Shown here: one piece after another, positions 26,352 to 34,213 of the stretch
Layout: every line of letters begins with the position of its first letter
Numbering within the stretch: position 1 is the stretch's first letter
DNA from: Pseudoxanthomonas sp. YR558
GTDB taxonomy: Bacteria > Pseudomonadota > Gammaproteobacteria > Xanthomonadales > Xanthomonadaceae
DNA length: 64,000 bases
Assembly: GCF_900116385.1 (NCBI RefSeq)
Contig: NZ_FPCI01000001.1
Span: forward strand, 930,001 to 994,000
Direction: 5' to 3'
Program-made: the position numbers and the translations under genes
Notes under the pieces: generated by a model
What the model was told of the DNA's origin: nothing
The model's input: only the letters and a program-made list of their open reading frames with translations
Databases searched by the model: none

Positions 26352-26789
26352 ATGTCCATCCTGATCCTGCGTGGCCCGCATGCCGCGCATCCCAATACGC
26401 CCCCCCTCGATCCTTCGTTGCGAAGGCGCGCCCATGCCGCCGGGCAGGCGCTGCACTGCCGCGCCTTCGCGAGCGTCCGCGACCTCCTCGCGGGCCTGCG
26501 CCGTGCGCGCGCCGAACGCGCCGACCTGCTATTGCTCGATGTCGGCGATCTCGCATTGCCGGACGCATCGCATACGCACGCCCTGCGCGATGCGCTCGAT
26601 GCGCTGCCCACGCCCTACATCGAACTGCACGACGATGCCGCGCATGCACTGGAACCGCGCGTGCAGCCGCAGCACGCACCGCTGGTCACCGTGATCCTGC
26701 GCGACGACCTGCCGCGCGCCTACGTGATGGCGCTGGACATCGCCCTGCGCCGACTTCGCCCTGCGGCGGCGGAGCCCTTCCATGCCTGA
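26352..26789 (+). CDS. degenerate type II dehydroquinase-like protein, copy 1
   Basis: A 145-residue protein whose layout follows type II 3-dehydroquinate dehydratase (AroQ): 'MSILILRGPHAAHPN' in place of ILVLNGPNLNLLG, 'ADLLLLDVGDLALPDASHT' in place of the INPGAYTHTS strand-loop, 'ALDALPTPYIELHDD' in place of IPVVEVHLSN, and a last helix 'AYVMALDIALRRL'. The catalytic Asn12, Arg/Tyr loop, Asn75 and Arg112 equivalents are missing, so activity is unlikely. Similarity was judged by eye. It forms a tandem pair with the next gene. No strong ribosome-binding site is seen. Confidence 0.55.
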   Translation: MSILILRGPHAAHPNTPPLDPSLRRRAHAAGQALHCRAFASVRDLLAGLRRARAERADLLLLDVGDLALPDASHTHALRDALDALPTPYIELHDDAAHALEPRVQPQHAPLVTVILRDDLPRAYVMALDIALRRLRPAAAEPFHA

Positions 26790-26802
26790 GCCGGAGCCCC
26801 TC

Positions 26803-27243
26803 ATGTCCATCCTCGTCATCCGTGGTCCCGAACGCCACGACGCCCTCGTGTCGCCACCGCCGCCGTTGCCGCCGTCGGTGCTCGGTGCGCTGGTGCAACG
26901 CGCCGGCTGCGCTGGACAGACACTCGTCGTGCGCAGCTGCGGCTCCACCACCGAAGTGCTTACCGCCCTGCGCCTGGCCAACGCGTGGGGCGTGCGCGCC
27001 ACCCTGCTCGATCCGGGCGCGCTCACCGATCATCCGCTGCTGCAACGTGCGGTGCAGGGCCTCGCCCATCCGTACGTGGAAGTGCACGACACGCTCGACG
27101 AAGGCGCCCTGCCCCCTGCCACCGGCCGTCGCCTTGCGGTGGTCGATGGCTACGGCGCGCGCAGTTACGCGCTGGCGCTGGAGATCGCGCTCGAGCAACT
27201 GGGCTGCGCGGAATGCGAGTGCGATGTGCATGTCGGCACGTGA
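26803..27243 (+). CDS. degenerate type II dehydroquinase-like protein, copy 2
   Basis: A 146-residue paralogue of the preceding product, closer to AroQ: 'MSILVIRGPERHDALV', 'GVRATLLDPGALTDHPLLQR' (compare INPGAYTHTSVALRDA), 'LAHPYVEVHDT' (compare VEVHLSN; the catalytic His is kept) and 'VVDGYGARSYALALEIAL' (compare GFGAQGYELALEAL). The substrate-binding Asn, the lid Arg/Tyr and the two terminal Arg residues are replaced, so it should not be a dehydroquinase. It may be a structural or regulatory protein using the dodecamer fold. GGAG 7 bases before the ATG at 26803 decides this start over an ATG at 26782. Confidence 0.6.
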   Translation: MSILVIRGPERHDALVSPPPPLPPSVLGALVQRAGCAGQTLVVRSCGSTTEVLTALRLANAWGVRATLLDPGALTDHPLLQRAVQGLAHPYVEVHDTLDEGALPPATGRRLAVVDGYGARSYALALEIALEQLGCAECECDVHVGT

Positions 27244-27439
27244 CGTGGACGATCGCGCATCGCCGCCGCGCTACTTCGCGGACTACGAGGTCTACGACGT
27301 CGGGCAGTGCATTGCGTGGGGACAGGCAACGCTGGCGAGCACGCCAGATCATGCCGTCGACGCGTTACGCAGATGCGCCGCGGAACAACAGGCCGTCGAC
27401 GCGGGCGCCATCCGCCTGCGGACTATTTGTCGCCTGTGA
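27230..27439 (+). CDS. small protein, unknown function
   Basis: A 69-residue ORF whose ATG lies inside the 3' end of the previous gene (14-base overlap). The product is acidic and looks protein-like ('PPRYFADYEVYDVGQCIAWG', then an Ala-rich helix with 'VDALRRCAAEQQAVDAG'). Overlap with the upstream gene and plausible composition suggest a real, translationally coupled gene, but no family was recognised. Confidence 0.45.
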   Translation: MSARDVDDRASPPRYFADYEVYDVGQCIAWGQATLASTPDHAVDALRRCAAEQQAVDAGAIRLRTICRL

Positions 27440-27596
27440 ACGATCGCACGTCGGTACACCGGCGCAGCGCCAACCTGAAGGTGAGGCAACGGGTACGGCG
27501 GGCCGGACGCTCGGTCAGGTCGCAGGGACGACGGGCCAGGTACGCACGCGGACAAGCGCGAAGAATGCGCACTCCCCCGAGACCCCTGGATTCCGT

Positions 27597-28442
27597 ATGT
27601 CCGCTGTCGCCCTCGCCCGCAAAACCGATCTGCGCATAGCCCCTGATTTCGACGCCCTGAAGGCACGCCAGCAGGCCACATGGGCCAGCGGCGACTTCGC
27701 CGTCGTGGGCACCACGCTGCAGATCGTCGGCGAATCACTGGCCGAAGCGGTCGACGTCCGCGCCGGTGAGCGCGTGCTCGATGTCGCCGCCGGCAACGGC
27801 AATGCCACTCTCGCCGCGGCCCGCCGCTTCGCGCGTGTCACCTCGACCGACTACGTGCCTGCCTTGCTCGACAAGGGCGCCGCACGTGCACGGGCGGAAG
27901 GGCTCGAGGTGCAGTTCGAGGTTGCCGATGCCGAGGCCCTGCCCCATGCCGATGCGAGCTTCGACGTCGTGCTGTCCACCTTCGGCGCCATGTTCGCGCC
28001 CGACCACGCGCGCGCCGCCGGCGAAATGGCACGGGTGACGCGGCCGGGTGGACGGATCGGCCTGGCGAACTGGACGCCGCACGGCTTCATCGGCGAGTTG
28101 TTCCAGGCGATCGGGCGCCAGCTTCCCCTGCCCCCGGGCGTCGCCTCGCCCGCGCTATGGGGCACGGAAGCGCACGTCACGCGGTTGTTCGGCGGCCATG
28201 CGCGCGAGATCAACTGCGCGCGCCGCGTGTTCAATTTCCGCTACGCATCGGTGGCGCATTTCGTGCATGTGTTCCGCACGTACTACGGGCCCACGCACAA
28301 AGCCTTCGCGGCACTGGACGCACGCGGCCAGCGCGAGCTCGAGGACGCGATGGTCGAATTGCTGCGGCGTTGGAACATCGGCGGCCACCGCTCTCTCGTG
28401 GTGCCCTCGGAATACCTGGAATTCGTGATCGCGCGCGCCTGA
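27597..28442 (+). CDS. class I SAM-dependent methyltransferase
   Basis: A 281-residue methyltransferase with motif I 'VLDVAAGNGNATLAAARRF' for S-adenosylmethionine binding, an acidic residue at the end of strand 2 ('VTSTDYVPALLDKG'), motif II 'VADAEALPHADASFDVVLS' and motif III 'RVTRPGGRIGLANWTP'. It is the UbiE/Methyltransf_11 type; the C-terminal part with 'FRTYYGPTHKAFAAL' should form the substrate cap. The substrate is unknown. The start at 27597 is chosen because no family sequence lies upstream; there is no clear Shine-Dalgarno sequence. Confidence 0.85.
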   Translation: MSAVALARKTDLRIAPDFDALKARQQATWASGDFAVVGTTLQIVGESLAEAVDVRAGERVLDVAAGNGNATLAAARRFARVTSTDYVPALLDKGAARARAEGLEVQFEVADAEALPHADASFDVVLSTFGAMFAPDHARAAGEMARVTRPGGRIGLANWTPHGFIGELFQAIGRQLPLPPGVASPALWGTEAHVTRLFGGHAREINCARRVFNFRYASVAHFVHVFRTYYGPTHKAFAALDARGQRELEDAMVELLRRWNIGGHRSLVVPSEYLEFVIARA

Positions 28443-28460
28443 TGGGCGCCGCCATGCGGT

Positions 28461-28736
28461 TCAAGCGGCACGAGACAGCGCATGTTCACGCGCGCGTGTG
28501 ACCCCGCACGCAGTTTCGCGCCGTGTGCACGGCTGCGTTGACGCCGTCTTTGCGAATGCCGCGCGACACTGCACGTGTGGTCGGTGCCGCTCAGCGGCCA
28601 ACCGGATCCAGGTGAACAGCCACGGCGACCACAAGGACACCGTTGTGCGAAGCCCTAGCTTCGTCCAGCTCGGCTGCATGTGCGTCCCCGTCGATAGGAT
28701 CGCTGGCGCGGTGTCCTCTTCTTTCAGAATGCGCAT
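28461..28736 (-). CDS. possible small protein at the end of a three-gene set
   Basis: A 91-residue ORF preceded by AGGAAGGG about 10 bases before its ATG and beginning 43 bases after the stop of the upstream small gene. It has one hydrophobic stretch ('TVSLWSPWLFTWIRLAAE') and a basic, Cys-containing tail. No family was recognised and codon use is not convincing. It is the only candidate gene in 28443-28779, which otherwise holds nothing I can identify apart from an 8-bp inverted repeat (ATCGCGCG/CGCGCGAT). Confidence 0.25.
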   Translation of the reverse strand: MRILKEEDTAPAILSTGTHMQPSWTKLGLRTTVSLWSPWLFTWIRLAAERHRPHVQCRAAFAKTASTQPCTRRETACGVTRAREHALSRAA

Positions 28737-28779
28737 CGCGCGTTTCCCTTCCTGGGGAGGCGCGCGATGGCAGCCAGTG

Positions 28780-28998
28780 TCATCCGGCGCGCATATCGTC
28801 TGCCGGTATCGCTTCGTACCAGGCCGTGTCCTGCAGCGCGAGCAGCGCCTCGGGCGCCGTCGCCGCGCCCATCGCCATCATGGCCATGGCCAATAGACCC
28901 GCCGTCGACAACGGTGCGATCCCAGGCACGCTGCCTTCGCAGCTGCGACGCGTACGCATCGCGCGACGGCGGCCCGCATCGGGCGACACCCGTTTCAT
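28780..28998 (-). CDS. small membrane protein, unknown function
   Basis: A 72-residue product with a strongly basic N-terminus, one hydrophobic helix ('APLSTAGLLAMAMMAMGAA') and a short acidic C-terminal tail ('TAWYEAIPADDMRAG'). Its ATG overlaps the stop of the upstream gene (ATGA), which argues for a real, coupled gene. Orientation would be N-in with the tail in the periplasm. No family was recognised. Confidence 0.45.
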   Translation of the reverse strand: MKRVSPDAGRRRAMRTRRSCEGSVPGIAPLSTAGLLAMAMMAMGAATAPEALLALQDTAWYEAIPADDMRAG

Positions 28999-29312
28999 AC
29001 GTTCGGCGGCAGCGGCAGGCGGACGCGGGGCTGCGGCTCGGGCAACGAAGCCAGCGACTGCAGCTGGCAGAAGGTGGCGTCGTAGGCGGCCACTTCTTCC
29101 TGGTACTGGCAGAGCGCGCGGAACGGATTGCGCGCGGACAGCGCCTGCGCGGTGGCGCGCAATTGCTGACCGTCGGGATGGGTCTGCACCAGGGCCGCCA
29201 CCCATACGGTGAGGGCTTCCAGTTGGCCGGTGGTGCGGGCATCGCTGGTTTCCAGGCGATCCAGCAGATTGTGCAGGTGGGTTTGCGAGTACAGCAGCAT
29301 GGGGCGTGGCAT
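28995..29312 (-). CDS. small helical protein, unknown function
   Basis: A 105-residue, mostly helical protein ('QTHLHNLLDRLETSDARTTG', 'LEALTVWVAALVQTHPDGQQ', 'YQEEVAAYDATFCQLQSLAS') with a Pro-rich end. No signal peptide is present and no family was recognised. The start at 29312 is uncertain; the next ATG is at 29300 and neither has a strong ribosome-binding site. It is coupled to the downstream membrane protein gene by a 4-base overlap. Confidence 0.5.
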   Translation of the reverse strand: MPRPMLLYSQTHLHNLLDRLETSDARTTGQLEALTVWVAALVQTHPDGQQLRATAQALSARNPFRALCQYQEEVAAYDATFCQLQSLASLPEPQPRVRLPLPPNV

Positions 29313-29465
29313 CCGGTGCGTGATCACCGCGGCCTGGCCCCTGTTCCAGCGCGTTGGTTTTCCCCTGTCACGGGTCGCGCCACGCCATCCGGCCACCGTT
29401 CGGCGGCCGGAGTCAGGTGCGGTTGGGGAAATCGTGACTTCCGGCCTAGGCCGTGCGGCTGCGCG

Positions 29466-29957
29466 TCATCCGCGCAGGTTTACCTCGGCCACCTTGTCTT
29501 CGTAATCCTGCTTGGGATCCACGCCGAACAGCAGCTTCATGCCGGCCCACAGGCTCTGCTCGTTGAGCCAGATCTCTGCGTGCTCGGCATCGAAGCGCAG
29601 CAGCGCGAGCTTGGGATCGTCCTTGCCCTCTTCGTACCAGGCGGCGACGAAGGGATTCCACAACCGCTCGATCACGTCGCGGTCGTCATCGCGCACCAGT
29701 GCGCCCTGCAGGCTGGCGAACAGGTCGTGGCCCATCGAGGCGAACGTGGCGATGGCACGTTGCGGCGTGGTCGCACGCTGCGCCAGCAGGTTGTCGGTGG
29801 CGGTGAAGATCCACAGCGGGCCGCGGCCTTCGTGTTCGAGCAGCGCGGTCATCGGGCGTGTGTGGCCATCCTCCGCACCGTCCAGGCCCAGCATCAGCGT
29901 GCGGTCGGACTTCAGCGCCTTCCACAACTTCTTTTCGAGTTCTTCGGGGGTATGCAT
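29466..29957 (-). CDS. pyridoxamine 5'-phosphate oxidase-fold general stress protein
   Basis: A 163-residue split-barrel flavin-binding protein of the general stress protein 26 group. The order of strands is typical: 'LEKKLWKALKSDRTLMLGL', 'GPLWIFTATDNLLAQRAT', 'ATFASMGHDLFASLQGALVR', 'NPFVAAWYEEGKDDPKLALL', then 'AEIWLNEQSLWAGMKLLFG'. These proteins bind FMN or a similar cofactor and are linked to stress survival; an oxidase activity on pyridoxamine phosphate is not expected. It stands alone. Confidence 0.87.
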   Translation of the reverse strand: MHTPEELEKKLWKALKSDRTLMLGLDGAEDGHTRPMTALLEHEGRGPLWIFTATDNLLAQRATTPQRAIATFASMGHDLFASLQGALVRDDDRDVIERLWNPFVAAWYEEGKDDPKLALLRFDAEHAEIWLNEQSLWAGMKLLFGVDPKQDYEDKVAEVNLRG

Positions 29958-30168
29958 GGCGGCGTCCTCGTCGATGGATAAGCAGAACGTAGGCGCGCGG
30001 GTGTGGGGCCAATGTCAACGCGAGAGGGACATCGTCAGGCCGTGGTCATGTTTGTCGCGCGCGCGTCACAGGCAGTGCACTGGCAGGTGAATGCGCGTGT
30101 GCGGCTTTCACTTGGGGTTCGCAACAGCGCGCGCAGGCTGGCCCCGCGATACCCACCAGGAGAAGCGC

Positions 30169-30534
30169 ATGAAGACCTCCCGCCTCGTGCTGTCGCTCGG
30201 CCTGCTGTCGGTGATGTCGGCCGCGGCCGCGCAGAACAGCTACTACGGCCCGGAAGACGAGGGCCGCCGCTTCAGCGACGGCAGCAAAGTGGAATGCCGC
30301 AACGTGGAAGTGCAGAAGAACACCCGCGACCCGAACCGCGTGGCCGGCACCGCCATCGGCGCGGTGATCGGCGGCCTGCTGGGCAACCAGGTGGGCAGCG
30401 GCAACGGCAAGAAGGTCGCCACCGTGGGCGGCGCCGTCGCCGGCGGCGCGATCGGTCGCAAGGTCCAGGGCAACAGTCAGGAAACCAAGGGCGACCGCAT
30501 CGTCGAACGCCGTTGCGAGCGCGTGTACCGCTGA
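30169..30534 (+). CDS. glycine zipper 2TM domain outer-membrane/periplasmic protein
   Basis: A 121-residue exported protein. A Sec signal peptide ends in 'SAAAAQ' at about residue 21; no lipobox Cys follows. The centre is a glycine zipper ('AGTAIGAVIGGLLGNQVGSG', 'ATVGGAVAGGAIGRK') of the Rickettsia 17-kDa/SlyB type, thought to insert in or bind the outer membrane. Two Cys residues flank the zipper. AGGAGAAG directly before the ATG at 30169 decides the start. Confidence 0.85.
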   Translation: MKTSRLVLSLGLLSVMSAAAAQNSYYGPEDEGRRFSDGSKVECRNVEVQKNTRDPNRVAGTAIGAVIGGLLGNQVGSGNGKKVATVGGAVAGGAIGRKVQGNSQETKGDRIVERRCERVYR

Positions 30535-30564
30535 CGCACCTGCTCCCCGGGACAGGTGCCCCCG

Positions 30565-30604
30565 GGCGCCTGCGGTGACGAGGCCGCAGGCGCCTTTCTT
30601 TTTG
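30565..30604 (+). terminator. intrinsic terminator of the glycine-zipper gene
   Basis: An 11-bp perfect stem (GGCGCCTGCGG / CCGCAGGCGCC) with an 8-base loop is followed by TTTCTTTTTG. Confidence 0.88.
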
Positions 30605-30652
30605 TCCGGATCGCGCGCCACGGCGCGGGTTGCGGGCGCGGGACCGCGAGCG

Positions 30653-30668
30653 TATAACGCACGTTATA
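30653..30668. promoter_or_regulatory. palindromic operator of the AbrB-Doc pair
   Basis: TATAACG-CA-CGTTATA is a perfect 7+2+7 inverted repeat 20 bases before the antitoxin ATG. Each arm contains a -10-like TATAAC/GTTATA, so antitoxin binding here would cover the promoter, as in autoregulated toxin-antitoxin operons. Confidence 0.7.
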
Positions 30669-30687
30669 ACACTCGGAACCCCGCGCC

Positions 30688-30909
30688 ATGAAGCTCAAGA
30701 TCACCACCATCGGCAACTCCGCCGGCGTCATCCTGCCCAAGGAACTGCTCGCCCGCCTGCGCCTGGAAAAAGGCGACGAGCTGCATGCGCTGGAGACGCC
30801 CGACGGCATCCGCCTGACCGTGTACGACCCCACCCTCGCCGAGCAGATGGAGGTGGCGGAACAGGTGATGCGTGATCGCCGCACGTTGCTCAACAAGCTG
30901 GCGCAGTAA
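30688..30909 (+). CDS. AbrB/MazE family antitoxin
   Basis: A 73-residue swapped-hairpin AbrB protein: 'KLKITTIGNSAGVILPKELL' is the DNA-binding loop pattern seen in MazE and PrlF-type antitoxins, followed by 'ARLRLEKGDELHALET' and a helical C-terminus ('EVAEQVMRDRRTLLNKLAQ') that would bind and neutralise the toxin. The Doc gene follows after 9 bases. The usual partner of Doc is Phd; here it is an AbrB-type protein. Confidence 0.88.
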   Translation: MKLKITTIGNSAGVILPKELLARLRLEKGDELHALETPDGIRLTVYDPTLAEQMEVAEQVMRDRRTLLNKLAQ

Positions 30910-30918
30910 GGAGCTCCG

Positions 30919-31347
30919 ATGATCACTTGGATCAGCAGGACGCTGGCCCTGGCCATCCACGACCGTCAGCTGGCCGAACATGGTGGCGGCACCGGCGTGC
31001 GCGATGAAGGTCTGCTCGACAGCGCACTCGCGCGTCCGCAGCAGCTGTTCGCCTACGGCGATCCTCCGCCCGACCTCGCCGCGCTCGCGGCCAGCCTCGC
31101 GCATGGTTTGGCGCGCAACCATCCCTTCGTCGACGGCAACAAGCGCACGGCCGCCGTCGCCTGCGAAGTCTTCATCGTGCTCAACAGCGGCCGGTTGCAT
31201 GCCACGGACCCGGAGCTCTATCCGCAGTACATCGGCCTCTCCGAAGGCTCACTCAGCGAAGCCGACTTCGCCACCTGGCTGCGTGCGCACCTGGTGGTGA
31301 CACGCAAGGGCAAGCTGCAGGAAAAACGCGCGGCCTATCGCCGTTAG
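30919..31347 (+). CDS. Doc-family toxin (Fic fold)
   Basis: A 142-residue Fic/Doc protein. The motif is 'HPFVDGNKRTAAVAC' (HxFxDGNKR), with Asp instead of Glu in the fourth position; 'GVRDEGLLDSALARPQQLFA' matches the Doc N-terminus. P1 Doc phosphorylates elongation factor EF-Tu and stops translation; this is the known family role and is inferred here. GGAG lies 7 bases before the ATG. The basic tail 'VTRKGKLQEKRAAYRR' is extra. Neutralised presumably by the AbrB-type protein encoded just upstream. Confidence 0.9.
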   Translation: MITWISRTLALAIHDRQLAEHGGGTGVRDEGLLDSALARPQQLFAYGDPPPDLAALAASLAHGLARNHPFVDGNKRTAAVACEVFIVLNSGRLHATDPELYPQYIGLSEGSLSEADFATWLRAHLVVTRKGKLQEKRAAYRR

Positions 31348-31358
31348 CGGGGAACCCC

Positions 31359-33458
31359 TCAGCCCAGCAACCCGTACGCCGCGATCGTGGCGGCGCGCTC
31401 GGGTTGTTCTTCCACCGGGCGCGGCGGGCTGATCAGATAGCCCTGCAGGCGCGTGCAGCCCATGCCGGCGAGCAGTTGCTTCTGCTCCAGCGTTTCGACG
31501 CCTTCGGCGACCACGTCCAGGCCCAGTTGCCGGCCCAGGTGCACGACCGATTGCACGATGGCGGCGTGGCGCGAACCGGGCACGAGCTGGCGCACGAACT
31601 GGCGGTCGATCTTCAACTCGTGCACCGGCAGGTGCGCGAGGTATGAGAGGCTGGAATAACCGGTACCGAAGTCGTCCACCGAAATGCGCGCGCCGGCCTC
31701 GGCGAGTTCTTCCAGCACGCCGGCGGTGCGTTCGGGTTCCACCATCGCCATCGATTCGGTGATCTCCAGCGTCAGCACGCCGGGCGGCAGGCCGTGGCGA
31801 CGCATCGCGTTGCGCACCTGCGCGACCAGCTGCTCGCTGCGCACCTGCGCGGCGGACAGGTTCACCGACACGGTGGGCACGCGCGCGCCAGCGCGTTGCC
31901 AGGCGGCCCACTGGCGGCAGGCTTCGTCCAGCACCCACGCGCCGAGTTCGACGATCAACCCTACCCGCTCGGCCAGGGTGATGAAGCGGTCCGGCATCAC
32001 CAAGCCCAGGCGCGGATGCTGCCAGCGCACCAGCGCTTCCATGCCGGCGAGGCCGTTGTCGAGGGCGCGGATCTGCGGCTGGTAATACAGCACCAGTTGG
32101 CCGCGCTCCAAGGCGCGGCGCAAGTCGTAGGTCATCTGCAGCTGGCCCTGCGCGCCTTCGCTCATCGAGGGCTCGTAGAGGGCCATGCCGTTGCGGCCGG
32201 ATTCCTTGATGCAGTACATCGCCGCATCGGCGTGCGCCATCAGCGCGTCGGGGTCTTTGCCGTCGCCGGGATACAGCGCGATGCCGATGCTGGCGCTGAC
32301 CATCACATCGTCGTGGTCTTCCAGCTTCATCGCTTCGCCCAAGCGCGCGAGCAGGCGTTGGCCCAGCACGGTGGCTTCGTTGGCGCCGCCCACGGCCGCG
32401 GCCATGACGAACTCGTCGCCGCCCAGCCGCGCGACCGTATCGCCGGGCGCGATCATCTGCCGCAACGTGCTGGCCACGCGCACCAGCAGCGCATCGCCCA
32501 CGTGGTGGCCGAAGCTGTCGTTGACGCCCTTGAAACCGTCCAGATCGATGAAGAGCACGGCGAAGCGACTGTCGTCGCGCTGCGCTTGCGCGATCAGCTG
32601 CTGCAGGTAGTCGACCAGTTGCAGGCGGTTGGGCAGGCCGGTGAGCGCGTCGTGCAGGGCCAGGTGGGTGAGCTGCTGGTTGGCCTGTTGCAGCGAGGCC
32701 GACAGCCGCGCGGTGCGTTCGTGCAGCAGGCGGTCCAGCACGCTGGCGCCGATCGCGGTGCCGAGCACCGCCGCGTTGATGACCACCACCAGCCAGGCGA
32801 GCGAATCCGGCGAGAAGCCATCGCGCAGCGCAGCGCCGCACATCGAGCCTTCGGGGAAATGCGCGGCGGCCATGCCGGTGTAGTGCATGCCCACGATGGC
32901 CACGCCCATCACGCCCGCGGCCAGGGCGCGGTGCAGGCGTTCGTGGTGCACGTCGTCGCGCAGGCGGTAGGCGATCGCCAGTGCGCCACCGGCGGCGGCG
33001 ATGGCGATCAGCACGGAGGCGATGAACCAGCCCGGGCGGTAGACGATGTCCGGGTTCATCCGCATGGCGGCCATGCCCACGTAGTGCATGGCGGCAATGC
33101 CCATGCCCATCACCACCGCCCCGCTGAAGAGGCGTGCGCGGCTCACGTGGTCACGGGTGACCAGCCACAGCGCATAGCCGCTGGCGGCGACGGCCAGCAC
33201 CAGCGACAGGAAGGTGATGCCGATGTCGTAGCCCAGGCGGATCGGCAGGCGCAGGGCGAGCATGCCGATGAAGTGCATGGACCACACGCCGATGCCCATC
33301 GCCAGCGCGCCGCCGGCCAGCCACCAGCGCCGGGCCACCGGGTCGCTGGCCCGCACGCGGCCGGTGGTCTTCAGCGCGGCGTACGAGGCCAGGGCGGCCA
33401 CGAAGAACGAGGTGACCACCAACTCCGGCACGTAGGTTGCGACCAGCCCCTTGTCCAT
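31359..33458 (-). CDS. MHYT-GGDEF-EAL cyclic di-GMP signalling protein
   Basis: A 699-residue membrane protein with seven N-terminal helices carrying three MHYT-type repeats ('SMHFIGM', 'AMHYVGM', 'GMHYTGM'), proposed to bind copper and sense O2, CO or NO. They are followed by a GGDEF domain (about 260-420, intact 'LGGDEF') and an EAL domain (about 440-690, intact 'GMEALVRW', 'LEITES', 'DDFGTGYSSL', 'KIDRQFV'). Both catalytic motifs are complete, so it could make or break down cyclic di-GMP. The gene converges with the Doc gene and stands alone. Confidence 0.93.
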   Translation of the reverse strand: MDKGLVATYVPELVVTSFFVAALASYAALKTTGRVRASDPVARRWWLAGGALAMGIGVWSMHFIGMLALRLPIRLGYDIGITFLSLVLAVAASGYALWLVTRDHVSRARLFSGAVVMGMGIAAMHYVGMAAMRMNPDIVYRPGWFIASVLIAIAAAGGALAIAYRLRDDVHHERLHRALAAGVMGVAIVGMHYTGMAAAHFPEGSMCGAALRDGFSPDSLAWLVVVINAAVLGTAIGASVLDRLLHERTARLSASLQQANQQLTHLALHDALTGLPNRLQLVDYLQQLIAQAQRDDSRFAVLFIDLDGFKGVNDSFGHHVGDALLVRVASTLRQMIAPGDTVARLGGDEFVMAAAVGGANEATVLGQRLLARLGEAMKLEDHDDVMVSASIGIALYPGDGKDPDALMAHADAAMYCIKESGRNGMALYEPSMSEGAQGQLQMTYDLRRALERGQLVLYYQPQIRALDNGLAGMEALVRWQHPRLGLVMPDRFITLAERVGLIVELGAWVLDEACRQWAAWQRAGARVPTVSVNLSAAQVRSEQLVAQVRNAMRRHGLPPGVLTLEITESMAMVEPERTAGVLEELAEAGARISVDDFGTGYSSLSYLAHLPVHELKIDRQFVRQLVPGSRHAAIVQSVVHLGRQLGLDVVAEGVETLEQKQLLAGMGCTRLQGYLISPPRPVEEQPERAATIAAYGLLG

Positions 33459-33627
33459 CAGGTCCTGCTTGTTCCTCTTCCTGACGGCCTTAACGGCCGC
33501 CTGCCCCGCAGCATGATGGTGTATGCGTGGTTACAAGCTTTACATGCTCCGGAGTGAGGGCTGTGTCACGGAATGGGAGCGCCCCGCAGGGGCTGGCACG
33601 GGCACAGGGGCCCGAAACGGCGGCGAC

Positions 33628-33666
33628 GGCATGGCGAGGCGGCGATGCCCCGCCTCGCCCCATGCC
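33628..33666 (-). terminator. possible hairpin after the TspO gene
   Basis: GGCATGG-CGAGGCGG and its complement CCGCCTCG-CCCCATGCC form a long stem 8 bases beyond the TspO gene stop. No T-run follows. The rest of 33459-33673 holds only the promoter region of the MHYT gene. Confidence 0.35.
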
Positions 33667-33673
33667 CCGCGCA

Positions 33674-34165
33674 TCACCCTCCCAACGCCGCGCCGTTGGC
33701 CTGCCACACGGCGTAGTTCAGCGCGGCCGCGAAGGTGATCCACAACAGGTAAGGCACCATCAGCGCGCCCGCGATGACCCGGATCTTCCAGAACGCCGTG
33801 AGGGTCCACGCGACGAGGATCCACAGCAGCACGATGTCGGCGAAGGCGAGCGCGCCCTGCTTCCATCCGAAGAACAGCCAGCTCCATAGCGCGTTGACGA
33901 GAAGCTGCAGCACGAAGACGGTCAGCGCGGCCTTGCGACGTGCCCATCCCCCCGTGCGCCAGACGATCCAGGCGGCGAGCGCCATCATCCCGTACAGCAC
34001 GGTCCACACCGGACCGAACAGCCACGCAGGCGGCGCCCAGACGGGCAACGCCAGCGAGGCGTAGAACGTGCTCGCCTCCACGGACGCCAGCGCACCCACG
34101 CCCGCCGCGGCGTAACACGCCACGATCCATCCCACCAAAGCCCATGCCTGTCGGCCACGCGTCAT
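33674..34165 (-). CDS. TspO/MBR family tryptophan-rich sensory protein
   Basis: A 163-residue protein with five membrane helices and the TspO pattern: 'YASLALPVWAPPAWLFGPVW' split by 'TVLYGMMALAAWIVW', 'LLVNALWSWLFFGWKQGALA', 'YLLWITFAAALNYAVWQAN'. TspO proteins bind porphyrins and act in tetrapyrrole or redox-stress control in bacteria. Length and topology are normal. The gene is followed upstream by DUF2878 on the same strand. Confidence 0.92.
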   Translation of the reverse strand: MTRGRQAWALVGWIVACYAAAGVGALASVEASTFYASLALPVWAPPAWLFGPVWTVLYGMMALAAWIVWRTGGWARRKAALTVFVLQLLVNALWSWLFFGWKQGALAFADIVLLWILVAWTLTAFWKIRVIAGALMVPYLLWITFAAALNYAVWQANGAALGG

Positions 34166-34213
34166 ATCGGGTCTCCCTGTGTGTTCAACGTTGCAACGAA
34201 GTGATTGAAGCCG

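Noticed and set aside
26803..27243. Functional aroQ
   Set aside because: Asn12, the lid Arg/Tyr, Asn75 and both terminal Arg equivalents are replaced.
28724..29242. A 172-codon minus-strand frame overlapping the small coupled genes
   Set aside because: Cys/Arg/Pro-rich shadow frame; the coupled genes in the other frames have better composition and ATGA overlap.
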